From assembly GCA_021647375.1 (NCBI GenBank), contig JAKIUV010000003.1, forward strand, positions 1 through 64,000: 64,000 bases of DNA. The letters are read 5' to 3'. The DNA is from Robiginitomaculum sp. (GTDB taxonomy: Bacteria; Pseudomonadota; Alphaproteobacteria; Caulobacterales; Maricaulaceae). Each line of letters starts with the position of its first letter. Position 1 is the first letter of the stretch. Made by a program: the position numbers and the translations under genes. This document shows positions 1 to 6,966 of the stretch, one piece after another. The notes beneath the pieces are model-generated. The model saw only the letters and a list, made by a program, of their open reading frames with translations, was not told where the DNA came from and ran no database searches.

Positions 1-1
1 G

Positions 2-1951
2 TCAGCATATGATATTCGGTCGGGAATTAGTGCGCTGACAGACGAAGGCGTTGCGGCAATCACAGGCATGTCTCTGGTCACTGCCCGCGCCACCAAATCC
101 ACGGGCGAAGAAATGACTTCCCTTACGGCCAGCGCCTACGGGATTTTCAAGAACCAATACAAAGATTTATCAGATATTGAGTGGGGCGAACAATTTACAG
201 CTGGGCTGGCTGCTAGCGTCAAAGCTTATAAAACCAATGGAGCGGCTATGCAGATGGCAATCCAGGCCGCCAAAGGCGGTGCGGCGACCCTAGGCATGGG
301 TATGGCTGAAGAAATGGCTATCCTCGGCACTTTGCAGGCCAGTATGAAAGGTGCAGAGGCGGGTACTGCCCTGAAATCATATGCAGCCAATGCCGCCAAA
401 GCGCATATGGCATTCAAGGAAGCGGGCATTAACATCAACGTGCTGGATCGGGACGGCATGCTCCGCGACACACAATTGGTTTTGAAAGACATCAAAGCAC
501 AATATGGCAGTCTTGATGCCTATGAAATGACGGAGATTAAGAAAGCGTTTGGCACAGACGAAGCAGTTAATCTGATTAACGCGCTCATAGAAAACCAAAA
601 CACCTATTCCTCTGGCTTCAAAGAAGTCACAGAGGGCATGAAGCAGGGAAATTCCTACATCAATGCAATGGCAGCATTGATGGATGATAATGGCGATGCG
701 GAGCTGCAACAGTCCATGGAAGACTGGGCGGCCATGAAACGCGACCTTGGCTATGCCCTATTGCCCGTATTCCAGGCGATTATCCCCGTGTTGAAATCTA
801 TCACGGGCGGTATCAGCAAATTCGCCAAAGAGCATAAACTCCTCGTCGGGATACTTGGCACGGCTGTGGTCATATTTGGTGTGCTGGCAGCGACCATGGG
901 GGCTGTCACAATTGCAATGGCGGCCATGATGGGGCCATTTGCCATGCTTAAATTCGCAAAAACAACCATGATATTTAAAACGGGTCTCTTATCCAAAGCA
1001 ATGAGCGGGCTTGGGTTTGCATTAAAATGGGTGGCGCGATCGGCCTTGCCTTTCCTGATAGCTGGGATGAAAGTTCTTGCAAGGGTATTCTTGCTTAACC
1101 CGATTGGCTTGGCGATCACGGCAATCGCGGTCGGTGCGTTTTTGATCATTAAATATTGGAAGCCCATTACTGGCTGGTTTGGTCGAATGTTTAAAAAACT
1201 GAAAACCATGTTCGCATTCACGCCGCTGGGTCTGTTAATGCGCGGCTTTGGCGCGGCATTCAAATGGCTGGTTAAGCTGATTAAAACGCCGGGAACTGCT
1301 GCGCAAAAAACGTGGGCGGCAATGAAAACCATATTTGCCTGGTCGCCCCTTGGTTTATTGACGCGCGGGATAGGCAAGGCCATTAAGCTTCTGGCCGGAC
1401 TATTCAAAGGGGTGAAGTTTGATGCAAAGTCCACATGGGATTATTTCAAGTCTTTGTTTAGCTGGAACCCGATAGGTCTGTTGATGATGGGTTGGAAATT
1501 ATTACCCAGCGAGTTCAAAGCTATTTTTGATCCAATAAAGAAAATCGCGGCAGACGCCATGGATTACGTCAAAGACAGCATATTGGGGCCGTTAAAAATG
1601 TTGCGGAATTTACGCAACAAACTCGGCGGGAAAAAAGTGGCGGCGGATCGCAAAAAAATGAAACGCGGGGGATCGGCGTTGAAATCCGGACTTGGTGTTG
1701 GGGTGTTGGCGGCATCGATCGCAACGCCAGCCTTTGCCGCACAGCCCGCTATGGCGCCCTTGCCACCATTCACCCAATCTGCGCCTGCCGGAAACAGCAG
1801 TCAAACAACCCAGCATAACAAATTTATTATTAATGCAGCGCCCGGTATGGACGAAGAAGCCCTTGCGCGATTAGTAGCACAGAAAATTGCTGAACTTGAC
1901 CGCAAGAAAAAACGTAAAGGCCAAGGCGTACTACGCGATATTGAGGATTAG
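2..1951 (+). CDS. Phage tail tape measure protein (C-terminal part, 5' end cut by window)
   Basis: The reading frame is open from base 2, upstream of the first in-frame ATG at 68, so the gene starts outside the window. About 650 residues are visible. The first part resembles the conserved TP901/P2 gpT region (YDIRSGISALT, then small-residue-rich helices). Hydrophobic stretches follow at roughly residues 260-300 and 325-355 counted from the ATG at 68. Four 41-residue repeats come next, then a basic stretch and a Pro/Gln-rich tail. Such proteins fill the tail tube, set its length and help DNA entry. GpU and GpD genes follow directly, which fits a P2-type tail. Family assignment is firm. Confidence 0.93.
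   Translation, partial: SAYDIRSGISALTDEGVAAITGMSLVTARATKSTGEEMTSLTASAYGIFKNQYKDLSDIEWGEQFTAGLAASVKAYKTNGAAMQMAIQAAKGGAATLGMGMAEEMAILGTLQASMKGAEAGTALKSYAANAAKAHMAFKEAGININVLDRDGMLRDTQLVLKDIKAQYGSLDAYEMTEIKKAFGTDEAVNLINALIENQNTYSSGFKEVTEGMKQGNSYINAMAALMDDNGDAELQQSMEDWAAMKRDLGYALLPVFQAIIPVLKSITGGISKFAKEHKLLVGILGTAVVIFGVLAATMGAVTIAMAAMMGPFAMLKFAKTTMIFKTGLLSKAMSGLGFALKWVARSALPFLIAGMKVLARVFLLNPIGLAITAIAVGAFLIIKYWKPITGWFGRMFKKLKTMFAFTPLGLLMRGFGAAFKWLVKLIKTPGTAAQKTWAAMKTIFAWSPLGLLTRGIGKAIKLLAGLFKGVKFDAKSTWDYFKSLFSWNPIGLLMMGWKLLPSEFKAIFDPIKKIAADAMDYVKDSILGPLKMLRNLRNKLGGKKVAADRKKMKRGGSALKSGLGVGVLAASIATPAFAAQPAMAPLPPFTQSAPAGNSSQTTQHNKFIINAAPGMDEEALARLVAQKIAELDRKKKRKGQGVLRDIED
1085..1576 (+). repeat. Four tandem 41-codon repeats in the tape measure gene
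   Basis: The motif [aromatic/Leu]-x-x-x-Pro-[Ile/Leu]-Gly-Leu starts at codons at 1085 (VFLLNPIGL), 1208 (MFAFTPLGL), 1331 (IFAWSPLGL) and 1454 (LFSWNPIGL). Each start is exactly 123 bases after the last. Between the motifs lie amphipathic, Lys-rich helices ending in K-[TS]. The repeats are diverged at DNA level but keep phase. Periodic aromatic repeats in tape measure proteins are thought to match tube rings; that role here is inference. Confidence 0.85.
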
Positions 1952-1953
1952 AC

Positions 1954-2358
1954 ATGTTGATGCAATTGGGTGATTTTATATTTGAACTGGCGACATTGGC
2001 ACCGGATACGTTGACAAGAACCGTAACCGCCAATTGGCCAAAACAAGCCCGGTATGGTGGCAGGCCAGCGGCACAATTTACAGGAATAAGCGGTGAAACC
2101 GTTAGTGTATCCGGTGTGATATATCCGCTGTCCGGCATTACAGGTACCGCCAAAGATTTAAACATCATCAATGAAATGATCACAGACGGCGAGGATTATG
2201 TTTTGGCGGCTGCAGACGGATATATCAAAGGTGTATTTGCCGTGCTGAGTGTGACAGAAAGCCATACCTATTTGGACAAAGCCGGCGCTGCGCAAAAAAT
2301 CACCTTTACCATCAACCTTGAACGCACGGATGATGACCGGATTGAAACCATATTATGA
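1954..2358 (+). CDS. P2 GpU-like phage tail protein
   Basis: This 134-residue protein matches the phage P2 GpU family in length and in its N-terminal pattern (LGDFIFEL, then a beta-rich core around residues 40-70). GpU is a minor tail protein linked to tail completion. It begins 3 bases after the tape measure stop and ends with a 4-base ATGA overlap into the GpD gene, so the three are co-translated. The order T-U-D is that of P2. Recognition is by remembered family pattern rather than by a search. Confidence 0.85.
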   Translation: MLMQLGDFIFELATLAPDTLTRTVTANWPKQARYGGRPAAQFTGISGETVSVSGVIYPLSGITGTAKDLNIINEMITDGEDYVLAAADGYIKGVFAVLSVTESHTYLDKAGAAQKITFTINLERTDDDRIETIL

Positions 2359-3338
2359 GCGCGATATTCAAGCTGACCCATGAAGGCAATGATATTACAG
2401 AGAATATCCGCCTGCATTTATTATCCATAGACTTGAGCGATGAGCGCGGTATTCAATCGGACAATCTAACCATCAATATGGAAGATGCGGCGGGCAATCT
2501 GGCTTTGCCAGCGGCGGGGGCAGAAATTAAATTCTGGCTGGGCTATGATGACACAGGATTGGTCTATAAAGGTCTGTTTGTCATTGATGATATTGAAACC
2601 GCTGGTCCTCCGGATAATATATCCATCAAAGCCCATGCCGCAGACTTCACCGCAAGCATACAGGCCAGAAAAGAAACTTATTTTGAAAACACCACAATTG
2701 TCGCCATTGTCACATTTTTGGCGAGTGAGCATGATTTACAAGTCAGTATTTCGCCCAGGTTTCACAATATTGCGATACCGCATATCAGTCAGACCAATGA
2801 AAGTGATATGAATTTCCTGTCGCGGCTCGCCAAAACCCACGGCGCATATTTTGCTATAAAAAACGGCACAATGATATTTGCCGAGGAAGCGATTAGCAAA
2901 TCTGCGAGCGGGAAAGCCCTGCCTGTGTTCAATATCGCCCGCGCAGAGACCAGCGATTTTAGATCCACCGAGCGGTCGCGGGAAAACAAATTCACAGGCG
3001 CAAAGGCGGCTTGGTACGATATTCCGGGCGCGGGCAAGAATTGGGAATTGGCAGGCGAAGATATTCGGGTCAAAGCCCTGCCGGGTACCTATTCAGACCC
3101 AGACACCGCCAGAAGTGCCGCCGAGGCCGAGCTGGCACGGTTACAGCGCGGCGAAATGACCATGAGCATCACCCTATCGCGCGGTGTGCCGGCCTTGATA
3201 CCGGAAACCCCCGTGCGCCTGACAGGCTTCAAAGATAATCTCAACGCCGTCAAATGGGTTGTGGTCACCGTCAACCATACGCTGGGCGAACAAGGCATGG
3301 GGACTGTGGTGGATTTGGAGCAGGTGAATAAAACCTAG
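2355..3338 (+). CDS. Phage late control gene D protein (baseplate hub)
   Basis: This 327-residue protein has the features of the P2 GpD/late control D family: a beta-rich N-terminus, a central stretch with NFLSRLAKTHGAYFAIK, and a C-terminal DLEQV end. Members form the trimeric tail hub at the tip of contractile tails, equivalent to the gp27 part of the T4 hub. It overlaps the GpU gene by 4 bases and is the last gene of the late operon: the next gene is on the other strand. In P2 the activator ogr follows D directly; here an Ogr-like gene lies instead at 6670. Confidence 0.9.
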   Translation: MSAIFKLTHEGNDITENIRLHLLSIDLSDERGIQSDNLTINMEDAAGNLALPAAGAEIKFWLGYDDTGLVYKGLFVIDDIETAGPPDNISIKAHAADFTASIQARKETYFENTTIVAIVTFLASEHDLQVSISPRFHNIAIPHISQTNESDMNFLSRLAKTHGAYFAIKNGTMIFAEEAISKSASGKALPVFNIARAETSDFRSTERSRENKFTGAKAAWYDIPGAGKNWELAGEDIRVKALPGTYSDPDTARSAAEAELARLQRGEMTMSITLSRGVPALIPETPVRLTGFKDNLNAVKWVVVTVNHTLGEQGMGTVVDLEQVNKT

Positions 3339-3340
3339 TA

Positions 3341-4069
3341 TTAAGGTCGCATCCAGAAATACATGCTTTCCTCTTCTATATCACCCCGTAAAAAATATTG
3401 AACATCATTGAGTTCCATACCAGAGGCAGCATAGCGCCCAATATCGAAATATCGTTGTTCATTTACCCATAATCTATTGATGAATTTATTCCTGTCAGAG
3501 CCTGAAAGATTTGGATCCCCTGCCCTCATGATCCCGTCTATTAGGCCTATTAACTTATACCCGTCCCGCCATAGGAAAATTTCATCCTCGAGGTACATAT
3601 TGATTTCGAACTCCATTGACGTAACTTCATGTGTCTCTAGTTTTCGCCGAACAGTCACAGTGCAACATTCAATGAATCTGGTTTTTGCCATTTCTTGCCC
3701 TAGTCCAAACAATTCATATTGGGCAAAATGTATATGGCTCTGCATGGACGATGCTGCCCCAGCAACTGTTACATCAAACTGCTTATCAAATTCTTCAGTT
3801 GTAAACCCCATGCCGACAATACTGTTAGCAGGTGATTTTGTTTTTGGCTTTGATGTGGTGTATTCTAGTTTGGCTTTAACTTCGTCAGGATATAAAACAT
3901 CATCCGGGATTTGTATGATAACGGCTACCATAGCGAAGAAGCTAATCGCTGTGCCGATAGCCCCGAGTTTAAAATGGTGGCCGCGTTTTTCTTTCCGAAA
4001 TATCCCGACAACGAAGTAAGTGATAAACCCAAAAAAGGTGAACATGAGAATTGTGGCGAGAGTAAACAT
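3341..4069 (-). CDS. Membrane-anchored hypothetical protein, possible lysogenic-conversion gene
   Basis: I do not recognise this 242-residue protein. Two hydrophobic segments (about residues 3-23 and 35-55) lie either side of a short basic linker (RKEKRGHH). A soluble C-terminal domain of some 180 residues follows. The start has a good AGGAG site 6 bases upstream. It is convergent with the late operon, ending 2 bases from the gpD stop, and lies on the same strand as the repressor. Visibly richer in A/T than its neighbours, it has the position and orientation of a 'moron' expressed from the lysogen. Function, for example superinfection exclusion, is inference only. Confidence 0.6.
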   Translation of the reverse strand: MFTLATILMFTFFGFITYFVVGIFRKEKRGHHFKLGAIGTAISFFAMVAVIIQIPDDVLYPDEVKAKLEYTTSKPKTKSPANSIVGMGFTTEEFDKQFDVTVAGAASSMQSHIHFAQYELFGLGQEMAKTRFIECCTVTVRRKLETHEVTSMEFEINMYLEDEIFLWRDGYKLIGLIDGIMRAGDPNLSGSDRNKFINRLWVNEQRYFDIGRYAASGMELNDVQYFLRGDIEEESMYFWMRP

Positions 4070-4126
4070 ATTCGGCTCCTGTGTAGAGATACAGCTTTAA
4101 ATATCCATTCAATCCGTGTCAAGCCG

Positions 4127-4747
4127 TCACGGCTTAATCCAATCTATCGGGCTGACGCTTTCCACCTCTTCATTCAGCATGGGCAGTGCATTTGTCGATG
4201 TTAGGGTAAACCGTCCGGGCAGTGTGCCGGGGGTCAGGATTTTTATGGATTTGCGGCCATCGACCAAATGGCAAATCACCAGTTCATGCAGATAATCAAT
4301 AACATTTTTCTCGCGCCGGGAATAATAAATCAGCGCACCATGTCTTGGGAACGGGTACAGGCTATCGCCGTTGACCCGCACGGCCACCGTCCCCTTAGGT
4401 GCGTTAAAAGGTGCCTCGACCTGTTCAAGGCCTGCGCCTTTGGCATGATCATCAACAGGGTTGATATGCCCGCCCGCGCCAATATCACCGACTAATGGGA
4501 TGGTGTGTTTTTCTGTATTCACAGGTTCATCGACCCATTCCTCTTGTGCCTGTTCGCCAAATTCTAGTTCTACAATGCTCATGCCCAATACTTCAGCGAG
4601 CATTATTACTGTTTTACGGCGCGGGCTGGAATTACCGCGTTCCCACTCTGATATTGTGGTTTGCTTTGACCCTATTGCTTCGGCCAACCGTCCTTGGCTC
4701 CATTTTTTTGCCCGCCGTTTTGCGGCTATTCTCTCACCCAAAGTCAT
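4127..4747 (-). CDS. CI/LexA-type phage repressor (HTH plus S24 peptidase)
   Basis: 206 residues. Residues 1-65 form an XRE/Cro-CI helix-turn-helix (LAEAIGSKQTTISEWERG). The C-terminal half is an S24 self-cleavage domain with the serine in VNGDSLYP and the lysine in the KSIKIL strand. An Ala-Gly pair in DIGAGGHIN near residue 93 is the likely cleavage point. By family knowledge it keeps the prophage silent, and RecA-stimulated self-cleavage would induce it after DNA damage. It diverges from a small Cro-like gene across a region with three matching operators. Confidence 0.93.
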   Translation of the reverse strand: MTLGERIAAKRRAKKWSQGRLAEAIGSKQTTISEWERGNSSPRRKTVIMLAEVLGMSIVELEFGEQAQEEWVDEPVNTEKHTIPLVGDIGAGGHINPVDDHAKGAGLEQVEAPFNAPKGTVAVRVNGDSLYPFPRHGALIYYSRREKNVIDYLHELVICHLVDGRKSIKILTPGTLPGRFTLTSTNALPMLNEEVESVSPIDWIKP

Positions 4748-4761
4748 AGAATACTCGCTTT

Positions 4762-4883
4762 TACCATTTTTATTGATATTTTATATTGACAATACCAACT
4801 TTCTTGGTATTTACCGGATATGGATAGATCAATAAACATTGTAGACCACCTTGTTCGCACATTTTTTACCAATAATGTTGGTA
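4762..4883. promoter_or_regulatory. Three-operator immunity region between repressor and Cro genes
   Basis: Three 17-base inverted repeats share the form TACCAA-N5-TTGGTA. O1 at 4762-4778 has two mismatches (TACCAT...TTGATA). O2 at 4793-4809 is perfect and extends by two more complementary bases on each side. O3 at 4867-4883 is perfect and lies inside the Cro-like gene. All have the same 5-base spacer. Centres are 31 and 74 bases apart. The layout resembles lambda-type tripartite operators. Binding by the two flanking regulators is inferred. Confidence 0.8.
4786..4813 (+). promoter_or_regulatory. Putative early rightward promoter overlapping operator O2
   Basis: A consensus -35 TTGACA at 4786-4791 is followed 16 bases later by TATTTA (4808-4813). 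Operator O2 (4793-4809) lies between the two boxes, where a repressor would block polymerase. The predicted transcript start would fall close to the ATG at 4820, giving a leaderless or nearly leaderless mRNA; no Shine-Dalgarno sequence precedes that ATG. The -10 box is weak. Confidence 0.55.
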
Positions 4884-5080
4884 GTTTCGTTGAGTGGATT
4901 AATAGACCGCAGCAAACCGTCAGTTACTGGCGGGTCAACAATTCCATTCCAAACAGTGTAGAGCGCCTGATTCTGGCAAAGTCCGATCAGGACGGGCTTG
5001 GTATATCCCCCGCCGATTTTTTCCCCGAACGCTTGCCCAAATACCAAACTGCGGAATGCACGGTTGAGGCGGAGCAATGA
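4820..5080 (+). CDS. Cro/Cox-like small HTH regulator
   Basis: This 86-residue protein is transcribed away from the repressor. Residues 20-45 fit a helix-turn-helix of the Cro type (NNVGSFVEWINRPQQTVSYW), the usual pattern in which a low-order start-up repressor recognises the same operators. One operator copy lies within its own 5' coding region. There is no ribosome-binding site before the ATG, in line with a leaderless message. It could instead be a Cox-like protein with a role in excision; the excisionase-like gene at 12306 makes the Cro role more likely. Confidence 0.7.
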   Translation: MDRSINIVDHLVRTFFTNNVGSFVEWINRPQQTVSYWRVNNSIPNSVERLILAKSDQDGLGISPADFFPERLPKYQTAECTVEAEQ

Positions 5081-5095
5081 GTGTATTATTTTTAT

Positions 5096-5248
5096 CGCAG
5101 GATAGAGCAGTTCGGTCAGCTCGTCTGGTTCATATCCAGAAGGCTTCGCAATTGGTTGGGTTTTGCCCAAAAAACCGATCCTGTGAATCGGTTTCAAATG
5201 CAGAAGGCCACGGCAGTGGCGCCGGGGGTTCGAATCCCTCTCATGCGC
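5096..5248 (+). other. tRNA-like element with CAU anticodon, interrupted in the variable/T-arm region
   Basis: A near-perfect tRNA 5' half is present: acceptor strand CGCAGGA (5096-5102), D stem GAGC/GCTC, anticodon stem TCTGG/CCAGA, and loop TTCATAT with anticodon CAT at 5131-5133. It resembles initiator tRNA-Met. About 83 bases later comes a standard T arm (loop TTCGAAT at 5229-5235) followed by TCATGCG (5241-5247), which pairs with the acceptor strand at 6 of 7 positions. Between them TCCTGTG (5179-5185) pairs with the same acceptor strand at 7 of 7, counting one G-T. It may be a decayed phage tRNA, a fusion of two tRNAs, or an RNA with alternative folds. Confidence 0.55.
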
Positions 5249-5271
5249 CCTCTTTGAAGTCCCCTTGTGGG

Positions 5272-5310
5272 ATAACCGAATTACCGCGCGGTTATACGAC
5301 GACGCGCGGT
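5272..5310 (+). promoter_or_regulatory. Two mutually exclusive hairpins, possible attenuator
   Basis: Hairpin A pairs ATAACCG (5272-5278) with CGGTTAT (5289-5295). Hairpin B pairs ACCGCGCG (5283-5290) with CGCGCGGT (5303-5310). They share bases 5289-5290, so only one can form at a time. A G-rich run follows rather than a T tract, so this is not a simple terminator. The region lies between the Cro-like gene and the early operon, where phages often place antitermination or attenuation signals. Confidence 0.4.
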
Positions 5311-5498
5311 GAGGGGGGGCGGGGTTTGCTTGTTTCATATGTTGGGTTCCTCCGGCATGTGACATTTGGTTGTTTCGACATCTTCCAAATAGCAAATCCC
5401 GCCACTTTGTTAAAGGGGAATTATACCCCCGATTTTCCCGCCCTCAATTCCCATAAGCGGTCGCGCAGTTGCCCCACTCTCTGCACTGGCCGTTTCCG

Positions 5499-5558
5499 TC
5501 TGTTCAGGATTGCAGTGCTGAACAGACTGGCCGGAGCGGTGCCCACACGCCGCTCCGG
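5499..5558 (+). promoter_or_regulatory. Two strong tandem hairpins in the leader of the early operon
   Basis: TCTGTTCAG (5499-5507) pairs perfectly with CTGAACAGA (5518-5526). Just after it CCGGAGCGG (5531-5539) pairs perfectly with CCGCTCCGG (5550-5558). Both stems are 9 base pairs with 10-base loops, and the second ends 11 bases before a GGGAG ribosome-binding site (5569-5573) and the ATG at 5580. With 5249-5498 this forms a roughly 330-base stretch with no convincing gene. A structured leader, a small RNA or an antitermination site are all possible. Confidence 0.5.
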
Positions 5559-5579
5559 CTCCTTGCTTGGGAGAACAAA

Positions 5580-5855
5580 ATGAAACACTATGCTATTCGC
5601 CATAAGGGCACGGGTAAATATCTCGGCTACGTCAATCAAAACAATACGACTCGCAAACTCGAATTTGCAATCCAGCTGCTGTTATGGAAAACACTTTATG
5701 GGCTTCTAAGTAATCTTATTAAGCTCCGAGCCGCACAAGCCGCACTCAAGGATTTTGAGATTGTCACCTTTGATGTTGTGATTACGCGCGATAACCAAGC
5801 ACCCGTAAAGGCCTGCACATTCTTTGATAAAGCGCAGGGTGAACAACGTGGATAA
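5580..5855 (+). CDS. Phage hypothetical protein, first gene of early operon
   Basis: A 91-residue protein that I do not recognise. The ATG at 5580 is chosen because GGGAG lies 6 bases upstream and because the sequence before it is a pair of hairpins rather than coding. The N-terminus (MKHYAIRHKGTGKYLGYV) looks like a small beta-strand module; a Leu-rich helix occupies about residues 29-58. Its end overlaps the next gene by 8 bases, the first of a run of overlaps that ties the early operon together. Confidence 0.6.
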   Translation: MKHYAIRHKGTGKYLGYVNQNNTTRKLEFAIQLLLWKTLYGLLSNLIKLRAAQAALKDFEIVTFDVVITRDNQAPVKACTFFDKAQGEQRG

Positions 5856-6306
5856 ACCAAATTTACAAGTTTTTTTGGCGGTTCTGACGGGTCAATTAAT
5901 TGACAAATGTGGCGGGCTAGTCTCGGCGGCTTTGGAGTGTGATGTCAGCAAGAGCCAATTACAACGGGCGGCAGATCCAAATCACAGCTATAGTCTGAAA
6001 GCGTCCACAATTTATCATTTAGAGCAAGCCTGCGGGGAAGCCGTCCTTTCCCGCGAATTACACGACATGAGCATTCTTTCCGCGCCCACAGATAAACGCC
6101 ACCCAGTTCTGATAGGCATAGATTTAGCCGACAAAGCCACAGATTTAACCGTGACTATTGTCAGTGTGATGCGCGACGGCAGGTTGAGTATCAATGAACA
6201 TAAAACTCTGACCACAAAATATTCTGACATTCGCGGCCTGTTGGCGCGGCTGGTTCAGTCCAATCCCATTAAAAAACTACCACGGAGCAAGGCCTATGAC
6301 CACTAG
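5848..6306 (+). CDS. Possible phage CII-like (CP76-type) regulatory protein
   Basis: 152 residues from a GTG at 5848, preferred over the ATG at 5824 because AGGG lies 8 bases before it. The N-terminal half has a helical pattern (VSKSQLQRAADPN, then STIYHLEQACGE) that recalls phage CP76/CII-type regulators, which choose between lysis and lysogeny. The C-terminal part is beta-rich with a DLADKATDLTVTIVSV stretch. The resemblance is remembered only, so this is tentative. It overlaps the genes on both sides. Confidence 0.5.
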   Translation: MDKPNLQVFLAVLTGQLIDKCGGLVSAALECDVSKSQLQRAADPNHSYSLKASTIYHLEQACGEAVLSRELHDMSILSAPTDKRHPVLIGIDLADKATDLTVTIVSVMRDGRLSINEHKTLTTKYSDIRGLLARLVQSNPIKKLPRSKAYDH

Positions 6307-6670
6307 AACCCAATACGCTGGAATAGGCAGGTTCAAAACCTTCAAAGTCCGCAGCGCCCGCAAGCTGATTGCCATCGGGCAAGCCTTATTGGCAGGCAAA
6401 ACGGAAAAGCCAAAATGGCACAAACCAAGTGCAGAGCAAGTCGCCGCCATGTCGGCAATACAGGATATTGAACCGATAGAATATGCAGGCAGTTGGGACG
6501 GCGTTGTTTTCACCCTGGGGGGAAGTCGCGGCCAGTTCAACATGTTGACCAATGCGGCGCAGGCCATGATTGCCGCCGGACAAATTACCGCCGATGGCCG
6601 CCTGACCCCAGCGGCGCAAGATTATTTGCGCGATGTGGACGGATATATCACACCCATAAAGGCCGCATAA
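6296..6670 (+). CDS. Phage hypothetical protein
   Basis: 124 residues with no family I recognise. AAGG lies just upstream of the ATG. The N-terminus is basic (FKTFKVRSARKL), the centre carries a Gly-rich turn (FTLGGSRGQ), and the rest is mixed helix. It overlaps the preceding gene by 11 bases and shares TAATG with the next, so it is translationally coupled to the Ogr-like gene. Function unknown. Confidence 0.6.
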   Translation: MTTRTQYAGIGRFKTFKVRSARKLIAIGQALLAGKTEKPKWHKPSAEQVAAMSAIQDIEPIEYAGSWDGVVFTLGGSRGQFNMLTNAAQAMIAAGQITADGRLTPAAQDYLRDVDGYITPIKAA

Positions 6671-6966
6671 TGTCTCATACTTGGATCAAAAAACCATCGC
6701 ACACCAAAAAGAAAAGCACATTCAAGTGCCCAGACTGTGGCGCTGCGTGCCGGATTAGCCAAACCAAAATCCTATCGGCGACATATAAAGAATTTTACGC
6801 AAGCTGTAGCAGTGACAAATGTGGCGGGCGCTATGTTTTCGGCAGTGAACCAGTCCGCGTCCTAACGCCCAGCCAGACCCCCAATCCAAATATAACCCTC
6901 CCCTTACACGATCACAATCAAGACACCTCACCATCAGCTAATATTGAAAAGGAGCAGTCATGCTAA
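6670..6966 (+). CDS. Ogr/Delta-like zinc-finger late transcription activator
   Basis: 98 residues from the ATG of a TAATG junction. Residues 19-50 show the Ogr/Delta pattern: CPDC, then the variant R-x-S-Q motif (RISQTK), then C-x4-KCGGRYVF, giving four cysteines (CxxC...CxxxxxC) for one zinc. In P2 and P4, Ogr and Delta bind upstream of late promoters and contact the RNA polymerase alpha subunit to turn on head and tail genes. The Pro/Asn-rich tail is longer than in P2 Ogr (72 residues). Here the gene is embedded in the early operon, so late genes would come on once the operon is expressed. Confidence 0.75.
   Translation: MSHTWIKKPSHTKKKSTFKCPDCGAACRISQTKILSATYKEFYASCSSDKCGGRYVFGSEPVRVLTPSQTPNPNITLPLHDHNQDTSPSANIEKEQSC

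Noticed and set aside
751..1434. Long antisense frame inside the tape measure gene
   Set aside because: The forward strand clearly codes for the tape measure protein with a periodic repeat; the antisense frame is its shadow.
4829..5395. A 188-codon frame on the minus strand over the same region
   Set aside because: It overlaps the Cro-like gene in antisense and reads like reversed tRNA; no ribosome-binding site or family pattern was found.
5077..5583. A 168-codon open frame starting at an ATGA overlap with the Cro-like gene
   Set aside because: It runs through the tRNA-like element and all the hairpins, its protein has low-complexity features typical of translated tRNA and structured RNA, and no family pattern is seen.
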